NCBI RefSeq assembly: GCF_963576615.1
Contig: NC_088708.1
Location: 62,412,672 to 62,476,671 of the forward strand
Length of the DNA stretch: 64,000 bases
Direction of reading: 5' to 3'
Origin: Watersipora subatra
Taxonomy: Eukaryota > Bryozoa > Gymnolaemata > Cheilostomatida > Watersiporidae
The position numbers and the translations under genes were made by a program. Position 1 is the stretch's first letter; every line of letters starts with the position of its first letter. The notes below the pieces were generated by a model that saw nothing but the letters and a program-made list of their open reading frames with translations, was not told the origin of the DNA and searched no databases. This document shows, piece after piece, positions 23,901-36,919 of the stretch.

Positions 23901-26900
23901 CTAAACCCTTTTTAATATATGTCGAAATATATGAAGTTTAGACTTTAGTCCACATCTACTCTAGGTAATATTTTTGCATTGCTCACATGTCATTCATATG
24001 TACTTTTATACCTGCAGGAACCATCGGTGTGAGCTTAGGATCATGTAGCCTTCCCGGTAATTCACAGCCACACTTTACTATTGCTGAAGATGAAGTGGAA
24101 CTAGGGCTAGGTATATATTAAAATTACCAAAATAAGATTAAGGCTTGATATGTACATTTTAGCATTGACGAAGAAACAGTAATAAAAGGAATGCTGATTA
24201 CAGTATCGATATTCACTTTAAGCTTTTTAGTTTGCCGCTCATTTTGTTGTTAGGGATTCACGGAGAGGCTGGTGTGAAAAAGATGAAACTTCTTACTGCC
24301 AAAGCTTTGGTTGCTCAAATGTATGATCACATGACCAATTCACATAGCGTGTCACACTTGACATTGACAGCAGGTAATGAGGCGTTTGATCAAGCGCAGC
24401 ATCCATGACATGCTCTGTCTTTTTATAATACAGTCAACACCCTTTAACACAGCACCTTTTAATACAAGTCGATGGGTACAGTCAATGTGTTTAGCAGTTC
24501 TCTAGGTTCACTCTGTACGAGTTCAAATGTTGTTAACATTTTAAAAACAGCTTTTTTCATTAAGGAAAGGCACTACAGATTATTGAACCCACTAACATAA
24601 TTTTAAAATTGAAAGTTAACGATTCTTTGTAATTTTACTGAATTTGAAAATAGGATACACCGTCTGAGTCAGTTAAAATATGGTTGGTATTTTTGGTTTC
24701 TAAGGTTGATGGAAACTTATAATGTCTACTCTCAAAGTTTTATTGCCAACTTCCTTTGAAGATGTGAAAAGGAGCAGAATGTTTCCTCTATGAGACAGAG
24801 CTATAGCACAAGCACAGTAGTAGTTGTAGTAGTAGTAGTAGCATTGTGTAAACAACATATCCAATAATATGTCAACTCTACTCATCTCGTTACTAATGCT
24901 TTCTTTCTAACTTGTAGGGGAGCATGTCGCTGTTATTGTGAACAATCTTGGTGGAACATCTTACCTGGAATTAAATGTAGTGGCTAAAGAAGTACTGCAG
25001 TTATGTGGTGAGTGTGTAGAACTACTACAGCTGTGTGGTGAGTGTGTGTAACTACTATATTTATGTGGTGAGTGTGTAGAACTACTACAGCTGTGTGGTG
25101 AGTGTGTGTAACTACTATATCTATGTGGTGAGTGTGTGTAATTACTATATCTATGTGATGACTGTGTAGAACTACTATATCTATGTGTTGAGTGTGTGTA
25201 ACTACTACAGCTGTGTGGTGAGTGTGTGTAACTACTACAGTTGTGTGGTGAGTGTGTGTAACTACTACAGCTGTGTAGTGAGTGTGTGTAACTACTACAG
25301 CTGTGTGGTGAGTGTGTGTAACTACTACAATTATGTGGTGAGTGTGTGTAACTACTATGGCTGTGTGGTGTGTGTAACTACTACAGCTATGTGGTGAGTG
25401 TGTGTAACTACTAAAGCTGTATGGTGAGTGTGTGTAACTACTACAATTATGTGGTGAGTGTGTGTAACTACTACAGCTGTGTGGTGAGTGTGTGTAACTA
25501 CTAAAGCTGTATGGTGAGTGTGTGTAACTACTACAATTATGTGGTGAGTGTGTGTAACTACTACAGCTGTGTGGTGAGTGTATGTAACTACTACAGCTGT
25601 CTGGTGAGTGTGTAGAACTACTACAGCTGTCTGGTGAGTGTGTAGAACTAGGAAAGTCTTTGAGTTCACCTCATACCTTTCTTATATATGTGTTTTCAGC
25701 GCAGAAAGACTTGAATGCTGTTAGAGTTTATTGTGGAACATTTGTAACCTGTTTGAACATGCCAGGCATATCCATAACCTTCCTCAAGGTGAGTCTCATG
25801 AAAAATATATATTTGTCTTTAGTTGCAAAGGTTGTAAACACACAGATTCTGTATAAGCCCAATATTGTGAGACAGAGAAGGATCTAAACATTGCTGCTTG
25901 GAAGGCCCCAGTTTAAAGCTGTTTATTGATTATTTATCCCATCGGGAGTTGTTCTGACATTAATGTCAAGGCCAAAATCAAACACTAATTCTCTTTGCTT
26001 TTGTAATATAATGTCACTATTTGCATGTTTAATATATGTTTTTAATGCATCCAATTGTTTACTTCTGCAATATCTAATACTTGTTGTATTAGATATTGCA
26101 AAGATTGCAAGATTTGTTGTATCCTTGATCTGTCACTTGCCATTGCTATGGTGACAACTACAGCAGGTGGATGATGAGCTGCTTGGCTATCTTGACAGTC
26201 CTACTCAAGCGCCCGCTTGGTCTTTCCCCTACAAGACCAGCAGACTGTCATCTCGTGTTACTCATGATGATGTTACAGACTCCGCCTCTGTCATTCCTTC
26301 CTCGGTTCCATCCTCTGCTGACCACGCCCTTCTTTCAACTACTGCTTGTATTTCGGCCGGTGGGTGTTAAACACAGAGAAGTTGTACAGGTGATGAGCTG
26401 GTATAATCTATATGATGGGTAATGCCTGTGCACCGCAGAAAAACTTTTATTGGGGATTCAGATATCTATGGTTGTGTTTATTCAATATCTAGCATCCTGT
26501 TATCACAGTACTTCTTTATCTTTACTTCAAGTCAATCAGTGACAGAAATGACCATTTTAGACTCTGGAAGGCTCATGAAAGAGGCAATAATGGCCGCGTG
26601 CCATGCTCTGACCGCGGCTACTCAGTATCTAAATGAACTCGATGAGGGATGTGGTGATGGAGACACCGGCAGTACTTTAGCCCTTGGGTCTACAGGTAAG
26701 GTTTATTGTCATCGCTATAGCCTGTGTTTTTATGCCTTCTACTAAAGAGTTTATTGTTTTAGGTAATGCTTTTAAGTCATACAGAGTTCTGTTAAGGTTA
26801 GTAAAATAACTTGATATTCATTCTCAAACTAGCTAGCCTGTGGTCCTCAAACTTAGAGTAGCTTTTAGCTAACAAAAGGCTACAGGTTGACTGGAAGCTG

Positions 26901-29606
26901 AATGGTAGGGGTATACCTGTTTTTGCTATGAACTATTCTTAAAGCATAGTTTTTTGTGGTAAACCGTATTTCAGCTGAGCTGAAAAATGGACCCATTTGG
27001 ACAAACTTATGTAGAGCATATCATGTTGACATTCGTTTTGAAACTGCCTCTGGAGTTGTCTTCTCCATGGCTTAACTTTTAAGATTAAAGGATCTCATTT
27101 GGTTACACACCACTTTCTCATCTCAGACACAAAATCTGGATGCAGCCTAATAACCATAATAGCTACATATCTCCTTGAGTGCCTCCTTGAGTGCCTCCTT
27201 GAGTGCCTCCTTGAGTGCCTCCTTGCTCTTCAGCAAGATCAAATGGTTGTAACTTATGGCTAATCTATGTTTTAGCCAAAATAAATTAAATATATAACAT
27301 ACATGAACATAACACTATAAGCTACTAGCTTTAGTTTTTGCTTCAGCATTTTCAATATGTGGTAAATGGACTCGTTGTGTGTAATTTTTCAGTTGCTTTC
27401 ATGAGGATTGTTTGCAATGATGGTTTTTTATATCTATCTTTCTAAGATTTGCCAATTTTCACAGTTTGGTTCTCATATTGTATGTAGGTGATGCATTTGT
27501 GGTCTGGTTTACTAGCAATAAAAATAGAATAATAAATAATAAAGCAATAAATAAAATAAAAATCATAGCTAGACAACAGCAATGCGTATCCTTGCTAGCA
27601 AGTCTTATATGAATTTTAGATTTTGTCTTTTCAATTAACGTAATACTAAATGGTCTGTTTTTTCAGCGTTTCAAGGCTAGAGAGTGAATAAATGGAGAAT
27701 ATGTTTTGCAGCGATTTTGGACTATTTGGAATCAGCATCAGCTGAGGAGATTTCCAAGCCTGCTTTCTTCCTCTCACAGATGTCCTCATTAATTGAACGT
27801 CAAATGGGTGGCACTTCTGGTGCGGTGAGTTTCCGCTCTAGCTCACTGATGCATTTATTGCGTATGTATTTTTCATATACAAACTTATCTATATTAATAA
27901 TCCCATCTGGTCATTGTGTGCGTCTGTTTGTCTGCGTAAATACTATGCATTTTCACATTTCTAGACCGATTTTATCTAAACTTCACACATGCTCTGTGCT
28001 TTCCGCCAGGCTGCTAATAATATTTGGTCTCAAAACTCTCTCTGGTTCCTAATAAACAGCCCTTTAAACACCCCCCCCCCCACACCCGGCCCTATCTGGT
28101 TGAAATTGAAAGAAATTGCGGACATCATAAGACTTACTACTAGTCCGGCGGTGATCCGTAAGGCAGTCGATTAGTGCAGATAATGGAGTGTGGTCTATTA
28201 AACAAAACTCCATCAGTTCAAGTCTGGTACAAAGCAATCTTTTATGAAGCAATTTACTTATCGACTGTGTTATTTCTTCAATGAGACGGTTTCAGGCATG
28301 ATTAGAAGACAATTAGAGTTTTATTAGTATAAATAATTGACTGCTCTCTAGCTTTGCAGAATAATCTATATTAATAATTCTTACTTTGTCATTCTAAGTC
28401 TGTCTGTCTGTCCTCGTAAATGCTATGAATTTCTCCATTTTCTGGTTGGTTTCATCCAAGCTTTACACACATTCGCTCTGCGCCTTCCGCCAAGTCGTTA
28501 AAAATATTTGGTTTTGAAATTCTGTCCTGAGGACCAGTTTTTTAAACACCCTCCTTCAGGCTATCTGATTGAATATGAAAGAAACCCCGAGCATCGCCAG
28601 GCTTACCACTAGTATATTCCATGTGTACCCTTAGTTTATGTATATTATTTAAATTTCTCATTTTGTTCTTGTAGTAGTTGGCCGTCGCATTCAAAATGTC
28701 CTGTCACGCATATTTGTAACCACTTTATTTTACAGCTCTACAGTCTGTTCCTATCAGCTGCTGCTAGCACATTGGTGTCAGAAGTTAGTACAACAAGTCT
28801 CACAGAAGCATTCTCTAACGGCATCGCTGCCATTATGAAGTATGGTCTGAGCCAGGCTGGTGACCGAACTATGGTAAGACAGCCTCTCTCTCATTCAATT
28901 CTCACGGAGTTGTCAGGGGTACTCTTCTATCATTTGATTCCTCCATGATTTTCACATGTCTCATTCTGTTTGTAGCTGGATGCCTTGATACCTGCTCTGG
29001 CAGCTCTCAGGAAGGAAGGAGCTGTAGGGCAGCTACTTAGAGACAGTGTTATGGTAAGGCAATCTTTGGAGATATTATCGTAGAAGAAAGAAGATGCATT
29101 TTAAGACATGGTGCAGGCTATTATTTGCGGTTGTGCTGATTGGTCACTGAAAGCTATTTCCGTCCACTCATTAGTTTTTGAATAATCATATTCATCCATC
29201 TGTCTGTTGGTGGAATTTTTTGCTTAATTATTATTCAAACTTTAGCTTCCTGGAATAATTAACTCAGCTTGCTGCCGTATGGAAGCTTCTAGATTAGTTA
29301 TCTTGGCTGAATTATTCTCTTCGCTTCAGGTGTTTCATGCTGGTAGGTGCTTCTTTATGCACTGATATACTTGCAGTTGAACAGATTTGACTAGCTAGAC
29401 AGTCTATGCGGTCTTCAAGGGCTCTTTAATCACTAATATTTTAGGCAGCTCGAGAGGGTGCTGACTCTACTGCAGGAATGAAAGCAAAGGCGGGGCGTGC
29501 TAGCTACACTCCACAAGAAAGCCAGACTAGAGTGGATCCTGGGGCTGAAGGGGCAGCTATTTGGATAAAAGCAGCTTTTATGTACCTAGTGTCTCAAATA
29601 GATTGA
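20922..29606 (+). CDS. TKFC: Triokinase/FMN cyclase (DAK family), 14 exons, 599 aa
   Basis: Cytosolic bifunctional enzyme: ATP-dependent phosphorylation of dihydroxyacetone and glyceraldehyde, and cyclising FAD-AMP lyase activity. Exons: 20922-21120, 22084-22188, 22282-22466, 22572-22650, 24018-24110, 24254-24373, 24918-25007, 25700-25788, 26167-26359, 26540-26695, 27712-27824, 28736-28873, 28976-29053, 29445-29606; all introns GT-AG with phase kept. The DhaK half shows SGGGSGHEP (55-63), NYTGD (110-114), AGRRGLCGT and GLGIHGEAG, with the substrate-binding His at 223. The DhaL half has the Mg-ATP loop GDGDTGST (423-430), MGGTSGA (468-474), AGDRTM (515-520) and GRASYTP near the C-terminus. Animal TKFC is about 575-600 aa, so the protein looks complete. 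Exon 9 encodes a Ser/Pro-rich linker. The ATG at 20922 gives the family-typical MTSKK start. Confidence 0.95.
21215..21938. repeat. TA-rich palindromic microsatellite with ACGTAACG blocks
   Basis: In TKFC intron 1. Long (TA)n runs are interspersed with self-complementary blocks such as TATATAAACGTAAC and ACGTTACGTTATATA, so much of the 0.7 kb could form cruciforms or hairpins. No gene signal. Confidence 0.9.
22941..23090. mobile_element. Possible short piggyBac-like MITE
   Basis: TTAACCCTTTTACGGGTGAA at 22941 looks like a piggyBac-type end. About 120 bases later GTGCAAAA and GTGGGTAAAAG partly mirror the left arm. The right end lacks a clean TTAA, so the boundary and the call are weak. It is in TKFC intron 4. 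Confidence 0.3.
24992..25655 (+). repeat. 30-bp minisatellite built from a 5' splice site (TKFC intron 7)
   Basis: About 22 units of 30 bp, each carrying a version of CTGTGTGGTGAGTGTGTGTA. The first unit overlaps the end of TKFC exon 7 (CAGTTATGTG, then GTGAGT), so the array amplifies the exon-intron junction. Units are 70-100% alike by eye, with one shortened unit near 25365. The open frames in it on both strands are repeat artefacts. Confidence 0.93.
26066..26100. repeat. Perfect 15-bp hairpin, 5-nt loop
   Basis: TGCAATATCTAATAC at 26066-26080 is the exact complement of 26086-26100, in TKFC intron 8. Too short for a typical miRNA precursor. Confidence 0.85.
27171..27225. repeat. 12-bp tandem repeat in TKFC intron 10
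   Basis: About 4.5 exact copies of CTCCTTGAGTGC. Confidence 0.95.
27888..28144 (+). repeat. Dispersed repeat, copy 1 (TKFC intron 11)
   Basis: Begins TCTATATTAATAAT, contains GTCTGTTTGTCTG, a CTTCACACATGCTCTG block and ends CTTACTACTAGT. It matches the copy at 28365-28615 in order and spacing but is well diverged, so both are old members of one interspersed family that I cannot assign. A C homopolymer run lies at about 28070-28080. Confidence 0.6.
28365..28615 (+). repeat. Dispersed repeat, copy 2 (TKFC intron 11)
   Basis: Direct-orientation diverged partner of 27888-28144, starting TCTATATTAATAAT and ending CTTACCACTAGT. Confidence 0.6.
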
Positions 29607-32600
29607 ATATTTTTTATCATTTATTATAATTTAATTACCTTTGACTCAGTCGGCCTCGGGTTAGCTAATGAGTCGTGTCAAGTAGGAAACCAAAACTTAC
29701 GTTGCATCATCAGAAGGGTCCATATTTACATATATATTGAAGAAATCATGAGCTAAACCATACTGAGGATTTGTGTGATATCGTATGCTTATGAGGTATT
29801 ACATAATTGGCTGCGGTGTTAGTTACTATTTATGTAGACGCAACAACTCAACTTAATTGTTCATTGATGACTTTAAATGTTATTAGATCTTTTTTTTCAT
29901 TGGCTGTTTCTTGAGATTGAAGTCCTTATTGGTCAAGCTTTCGCTTAAATGTATGTAGACTGATCTGAAAATCGCTGGGAATTGTATTTTTGCTGGAGCG
30001 CTGAAGATACAACTTTTACTGATTTTACAATATATCTTAGTACTGATTATAACTGACCAAGGTTATAGTTGATTATTTATAACATGTCAATATCTGAGCA
30101 TTTTTTCAGCATGAAGTTTGTCAAAATACTGTGGACTAACTGAAAATAACATTTCTCCTGTATAGCCAATGTATGGAATTGTAAAGTATTTGTTTGAGAC
30201 AAAACAACCAGTTCAAATACGCACAAATGAGATGTGTTGGATTCCCTTGAATGACAACTCTCGGTTTTGTCCAGTAAGAATTTTAAAATTGTTAATAGAA
30301 TTACTTGGTCAATGTGAACACCATCATCTGAAGAGCAATATACATTGTAGCTTGTGTAATAAAGGTTGACATGCAAATACAACTAGAGAATTCAGTGGCC
30401 TGGTAGTTTAGCTCAGTGCAGATCTAGGAGGAAATGGAGAGGACCTAAGTTTGCCTAGTAGCAGTGTCAATATTTACTTATATCCAAGATTTTTTAGTCG
30501 TGTAAGAAATGTTGGTATTGTGTAGTTCATTGCAACCTTCCAAAGATAAAATCATATTCTGATACAGTGCATAACTGCATGTATCTATCAGTGCCACTGT
30601 ACACACTCTCTCTCAGCCAACCAACATAGTCAGCTCTCTACACCGACTTTCTAATGGAAGATTACGATCAGGTTACTAGGTTTCTAGGCCCATTTTTCAA
30701 GCTTCATTTCCGCTCCGAAACACAATATAAGATATAACATTGCTCAACGAAATTTGAAAATGTCATTTGATAGTTGTTAATCTACCTGACTAACGGTGTC
30801 ACAGATATTGGTTGTAGGAGACACAATTTCAATGATTTTGTCAGACTCGAGTTTGACTAACTGCCAAGTGTCTCTTCTGATTGCTGCAAGCTCACATAAC
30901 GCTAACGATTGCCGATTTCTATTCTGGCATCCAAGTGGCCAAGAATGCTGCTTCCAAAAATTCGGTCACTAAGCATCCTTTTAGTAGCTCTAGAAACGGC
31001 AAGAAAATCTGCAGTCTAGATCTTTAAGAGAGCACAACTTCCGATTCATGCAGATGGCCAATGTGATTTTACAAGTTTAGCATGCCTAAAGCACTTGGCT
31101 ACCAATGTAAAATATACTTTGCTAGTTTGAAGATACAATCATAAAAAATAGCTTAAACATTTTTTGTATAATTAAAGATGTGGTTAGCAAATGCAAGGGA
31201 TAAAATTTTAATGAATTCAACCTTTTGCAGCGTTTTGCGGGATTCAAACATGGATAGCTTGTTTACTCAATGGTATGCTATGATTTTCAGCAAATAGCTA
31301 TGCTTTTATTAAAGTGAAAATGCATAACTTTTGTTATTACTCTGTTTACCTGCTCGATCACATACACAGCTTGAAGTAGTTACTCTTTTGTATTAAACCA
31401 TAATAGTTTCAAACAAACCTGCATTCGACAGCATTTTAACTAGTCTTTAGATAATTAGCAGATTGTGCCAAAGGCTACCATACTTCAAAGTTATGCATTT
31501 TCTGACAATGAGTGCAAGACATGAACAACAAAATGTCCTAACTTAAATTTATTTTCAGACTTTTTATTGCGATACCATCTAAGTGCTATAGAGAAACAAT
31601 GGATGATGTGATACAGGACCTATCAATGCTTTTGTTAATTTAACACATTTTCTCAGCAACTGTAAATATTTTGGCAGTTTTAGTAAAGACAGACTAGAAT
31701 ATGTACTTCAAAGGTAAGCATTGCAGATATGGTGGGATAACTCTAAATTTCTATTAGCTGGATCTTGTTGATAAGATGGACTTTTTAATTTTTTTCGAGT
31801 TCAAGAAAATGATCACTGTGAAAACAACAAAGTGTTGTGTTACATCTATTTATTCTACATCACTTTACTGAAGTGGTGAAACAATCAGTATACTAAATTA
31901 ACATTCTTTTAATTCCGTATTTGCAGTTAATGTGATATGATATCTACTTTAAATAGTATTTAAAAATACCAGGTGAACAGGTTCCGTTATAGCCTATGTT
32001 TTTATATAAAATCAAAGTCAACCAGGCCTCCTGACAAAAATTGAATTTTAAAGCCAATTATCTTGTGGAGGTAAAATAAAAATAGGCACACATAAGGAAA
32101 TTTAGGAATGCATAAGCTAAAGAATATATATGTAAATTAGAAAGCGATGATTAGTGGCAGGCAATTAGCCTGTCACTAATGAAAATATTCACCTCTGAGG
32201 CTCCTTCTGCAAGTTGGTGCAATTATGTCAATCTTGCAAAAGCCACAAAAACGTGAATCCAATTAGTAACTTGTAGTGAGTAGAAAAAAGTGTGTCAAAA
32301 ACTTAATAATCTTCATAAGCTCTTTGGAGTGTTTATTTAAACCAGAAAAATGTGTGTGGGTAGTCGAGCTTTTCATCTCTATTATTGCTTAGTGTCCTAT
32401 AGAGAATATTATAGAGAGCCATGATATAGGCTTGTCTGGCAAAAGTGCAAAGCGATGATATTTTTAAACTGTTTAATAAAAATACACTTAAAAAATAAAC
32501 ATGCAGGTCTTAGCTTGTTTAAAAAGACACTATTCTTTTTACTTTAATTAAATTACAAAGGTTTAATTATTTGACATTCAAAGCAATTTATCTAGCTAAC

Positions 32601-33243
32601 AGTTTTGCTGGACAAGGCTGTATAAACAACCATCAGAGCTCCTACCGGCAGTTTTTCCAACTCCGTAAAGAGACAATCTTTTATTGATAAATGCTATGAT
32701 CCCTCCTATGGGTTATATGTTAATAAAAGTTTTACAAAAAATATCTGTATATGGTTCTTTAGTTTGAACTTACATGATAAAAAGTCTATTTCATCATAAA
32801 GAGAAAAATATATCAATGTCTAGACTAAACTTTGATTAAAATGGAGTGTTTTCTAGGCCGCATTCGCCGCTGTTCAACCCAAACTGGAAGTTGCATCATC
32901 CAAGATCAAGAGATTATTTACTGTCTCACTGAGGCGCCAAGTGTGCCACTATCTGAACTCAGAAGGGCCACCAGACCTGCTCATACAGGTTCATCACTGC
33001 AGTGTTGAAGAACTGCATTACTGATGCTCAGACCTATAGCAGTAGACTGTCATGTGGTGAGTGAGCGCCAACTCAATAAAGTGACAGGAATTTTTGGAGG
33101 ATACACACCGCAACAGTAAAAGTTCTCATCTTACGCAGTTTGTTTTGCAGATGCACCAATTATTTAGACTGCTACTCTGGCGGTCCAGTGTGTTGTAAGA
33201 GATCGTCAGGTGTGCCAATAATTTTAATACAGGGAGAGTGAAT

Positions 33244-33320
33244 GTTCGTTGCAGCGATTAGCGGGTCGGTCTACCAACTCGATGACCATGAGTTCAAATC
33301 CACTGCGGTGTAATATTTTT
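33244..33320 (+). repeat. tRNA-like sequence, possible SINE head
   Basis: GATTAGCGGGTCGGT matches an A-box pattern and GAGTTCAAATCC a B-box about 30 bases later, followed by a T run. The acceptor stem does not pair well, so it is more likely tRNA-derived than a functional tRNA. Confidence 0.4.
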
Positions 33321-36300
33321 TAAATATCGACCCATGGCTTCAAATGGACAGACTCTTTGTATGGTAAGGATTATAAGCTGTTCAAGGTACACAATTTGAA
33401 TGAATGGTGTTTTCATTATTTGTTTTTCTGGTAAGTGGTATTAAAATGTTGGTAAAAAAACCAGCACAGCGGACATGGAATTACGAATTAATGCAAGCGA
33501 TGACCTTGTGCACCGTACCACAGGGTTTATTGTTTGCCACACTCAGCTACTCACCGCTCGTGGGAGTCAATGTTATCAACATGAGTAGTAACCATTCGAG
33601 GTCAGGCATATAATCCCATGGTCTAGAGACATAGGCGTGTCTCTTGTCAACTCGCTGCGTGACAGCATTTCAAACAGGCTCTCTGACCAGCAGTGCATTG
33701 TTTAGCATGAGGAGGGCTTGGGAAAATTTGTATATGCAAATCTTTTAATTTAATATTCTGTATTATTTTTAGACTAACTGTTGTTTTGATGTCTATTATA
33801 GATATTCTATGTATAAGTTTACCCGTCTCCTTTATCTGGAGGTCTGTTCAGCTATCTTCTACCCTATCAGTAGCTGGTATTCCTTCTAGAATCAAAAAGA
33901 TTGTCATCAGCTGCGTTTTGTTTGGACATTCACATTTATAATTTTTTTGCTGTTTATTTTGTTTATATTTCTCAAAACTTCTTGCTTTTGCATCTTAAAT
34001 GACTGCTAGATTATGATGTCTGTTTTGTATGTTTCGTTGATGAACTACACAGAAGGTGCTATCTTTACCTACCTAAGTGAGGATTCCAGAAGAGATGCTA
34101 AATGGCAAGCCTTCATCAGATGTAATTGTATGCATAGCAGATGCGCCGGAGTAGTAGAGCTGACTATTCAAATAAGTTGAACTTTGGCGTACTTCCACTC
34201 GCTTCATATCACTCGTGCTATTTCCGATTAATTCAAACAAAAATATGCAAACCCTTATTATTGGGGTTTCTTGGGAAGGGGATACAATGAGTTTCTTAGA
34301 AACAATCAGACAAGCCTGCATATATACAATCTAGATCAAGTTTTAAGCGGTTTAGCATTTTGTCAGCGAGCAGAAAGTTCAACCGCTGAAACAGTTATAC
34401 CAGTGCAAAAGCTATTGAAAATGTAAAACTATGCCGTCATGTGACAGGTCAGCATACCAGCACTTTTTGAAGGTGATTGTTTATTTCAACTGTTTCCTCC
34501 GCAACTAAATCAAATATCAACAACTTGGGTAAACTAGAAACTATAAAGTAACTCTGATCATTGTATGGATGCTAACAGGGTTGGTTTGTATAGCTTTTTT
34601 TATTTTCAATGTATAATAATCATAAGTCAAAATAATTTTTTTCAAAATATTTGTCGTACATAGAATCAAATGGGTGAACAAGGATAGTTTAATACATAAA
34701 TGGCATTTTGTGACTTTTCGGTGAAATGTTATTTTTTCTGTTGCCTGTTTTTAGTAAACAAATTCTATTCAGCTGTCATGTACAGTGTTGCAACCGACCG
34801 CTCAATCCATCAAGTTTTTGTGATTATCTGTAAGTCTGCGTACCCACTAGAGAATTATGATAGAAAAACCAGCCGATCGTTAGAGAATTCTGTTATGCAG
34901 AGATTGTAGAACTCGACTCTGCCCTCTCGATGAAGCTCTTATTACATAAGGGGAAATTAAATGATCATACTAAGATGGATCATTACCCACATAGTTATTA
35001 TTATTAATGTTGATTAGCCATCTTTGTAACTAGTAACTGAGATGAGAGGCAACGGACAAAGGGAACAAATACTTTGCCTTATTAACTATTATCAGCTACT
35101 TCCCGCTCATTAATAAAGTGAATTCATAGCTGATCATTTCGCCCACCCACTACTTCCCCAGGATTCTTGGAGTTATAGGTAAAGGAAGATGGTCAGTAGC
35201 CACAATGTACGTATAATGTCATCTTTGCCTGTAAAAACTACTATTGTTAAAAACAAATACTGTGCCTGTGTTGAGAATGTGAATGATTTAGGTTTGCATA
35301 AACACATCATCGCAAAATCTCAAGTCTAGCTAAAGGCAGCTCGTGTTTGAGGTCAAGTGGTGGCAAGTTTTGGTGTAGCTATCGCGTATATACTGCTCAT
35401 TATCATCGGATGAGATAGAAAACTGAATGAATAAACCAAGAGTTTATACAATCAAGTACTACAACAAAATAAATCATATACATATAGATATATATACCTA
35501 CTTGTAACTAAATGAGGATTGGTATCTTATGCAGTGCCGTAGTGTGGAGGAACTTGGCTGTCTGGAGATGGCCCGATATTTGAAATTTTTGGAGACGTTG
35601 AGCAGAGTTTAGATTTTAATGGTTATAATTGTGTTGGAAAAGTATAGAAGCAATTCAACTCACTAGATTGGTAAGAGGAATCAGTGAACAACAAGGCAAT
35701 ACCAGTTTAGGAAGTGAGGCTCACAGTTACCGACAGCAGTCATCTTACAGGGTAACATAGCTAGTAAAGTTGTCTTAACGCATAAGCATGCAAGCACATA
35801 ATCAATGAAGCTCATAGGTCATAGGCTAAGTTCTTTTATACGGCTGAAGCCTTTACAGGGTCGTTCCAAGATTAGTCAGTTTGGTATAATATAACACCTG
35901 TATGTGCTGATTGGCCATTCTCACCTATTTCGGTCGAGTGAGTTATTTCGTGATATTTAAAAAATATGAAGCATAATGAAATCATCTATAATGAAACATC
36001 TCTATTTTCAAAATAAGGTTCAATTCATATGTATTACATAGTCTATAATAACAGCAGTTATCATTCATTGGTTGTTATGTTGTACAAAAGTATAGTGGGT
36101 TCACATTGATAGTTATCTGTCCAGGATATACACTATATGCCTAATATGCTGAATTGGAGATGGAGTCCGTGTTGTCCCACTTAGTACCTAGGATGAGTAT
36201 GAAACGTGGTGACTGATAGACACACAAAGAAGCTATAATAGCAGTGATTTCACAAATTATTTTTGTAAGATAAGAAATTTTATCAAGCTATCATTCAATT

Positions 36301-36861
36301 AGCGGCTTTCCGTCTGTTCATGCACTCAGCTGTTGCAATTTGTTCAAAGATTTCACAATTTGAGCAATTACCAATCAATCTTGTACTTTTCCTTCATTTA
36401 AAAAGGTAGTACAATACACTTATCTGGCATTTTAGAAAATATTACAGTACACCCGGTTAGCATTTTAGGGGATGATACAGTACACTCATCATTTAGGCAA
36501 TTATACAGTACGTGCGCTTGACATCTGACGCAGATGTACTCAGATCTCGCATTTCCTAATCCAGATTTCTACCTCAAACTTTTATTCAACTCAGAGCACG
36601 CTTGAAGGATCAATTAAAAGCGTATTAAACACACAAAATAGTAAACAACTAGAAAAGTTTGATTGATTATAACCTGAAAATAAGAAAAAGGTTCTACCAG
36701 CAATAGTAGTCTCTCTCGCTAGATAACTACGAGAAATAAGAGAGGCTATTGTAGTTGCTCAACATGAGGAAGTTGATATTTGTCTGTAGAATACTTCAAC
36801 AGGAGCGGATTAGTTGACTATATGTTATTAGTAGACTAGTGGTTTGAAATCTCATTCACTA

Positions 36862-36919
36862 CGTATAGGCAGCATTTCCTTTTAACACTGCGTATAGGCA
36901 GCATTTCCTTTTAACACTG
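36862..36919. repeat. 29-bp tandem duplication
   Basis: Two exact adjacent copies of a 29-bp unit starting CGTATAGGCAGC. Confidence 0.95.

Noticed and set aside
25185-25669. Open frames on both strands with repeated [10 protein letters not shown] and THHTAVVVT peptides
   Set aside because: They lie entirely inside the 30-bp minisatellite of TKFC intron 7; the open frames follow from a unit length divisible by three.
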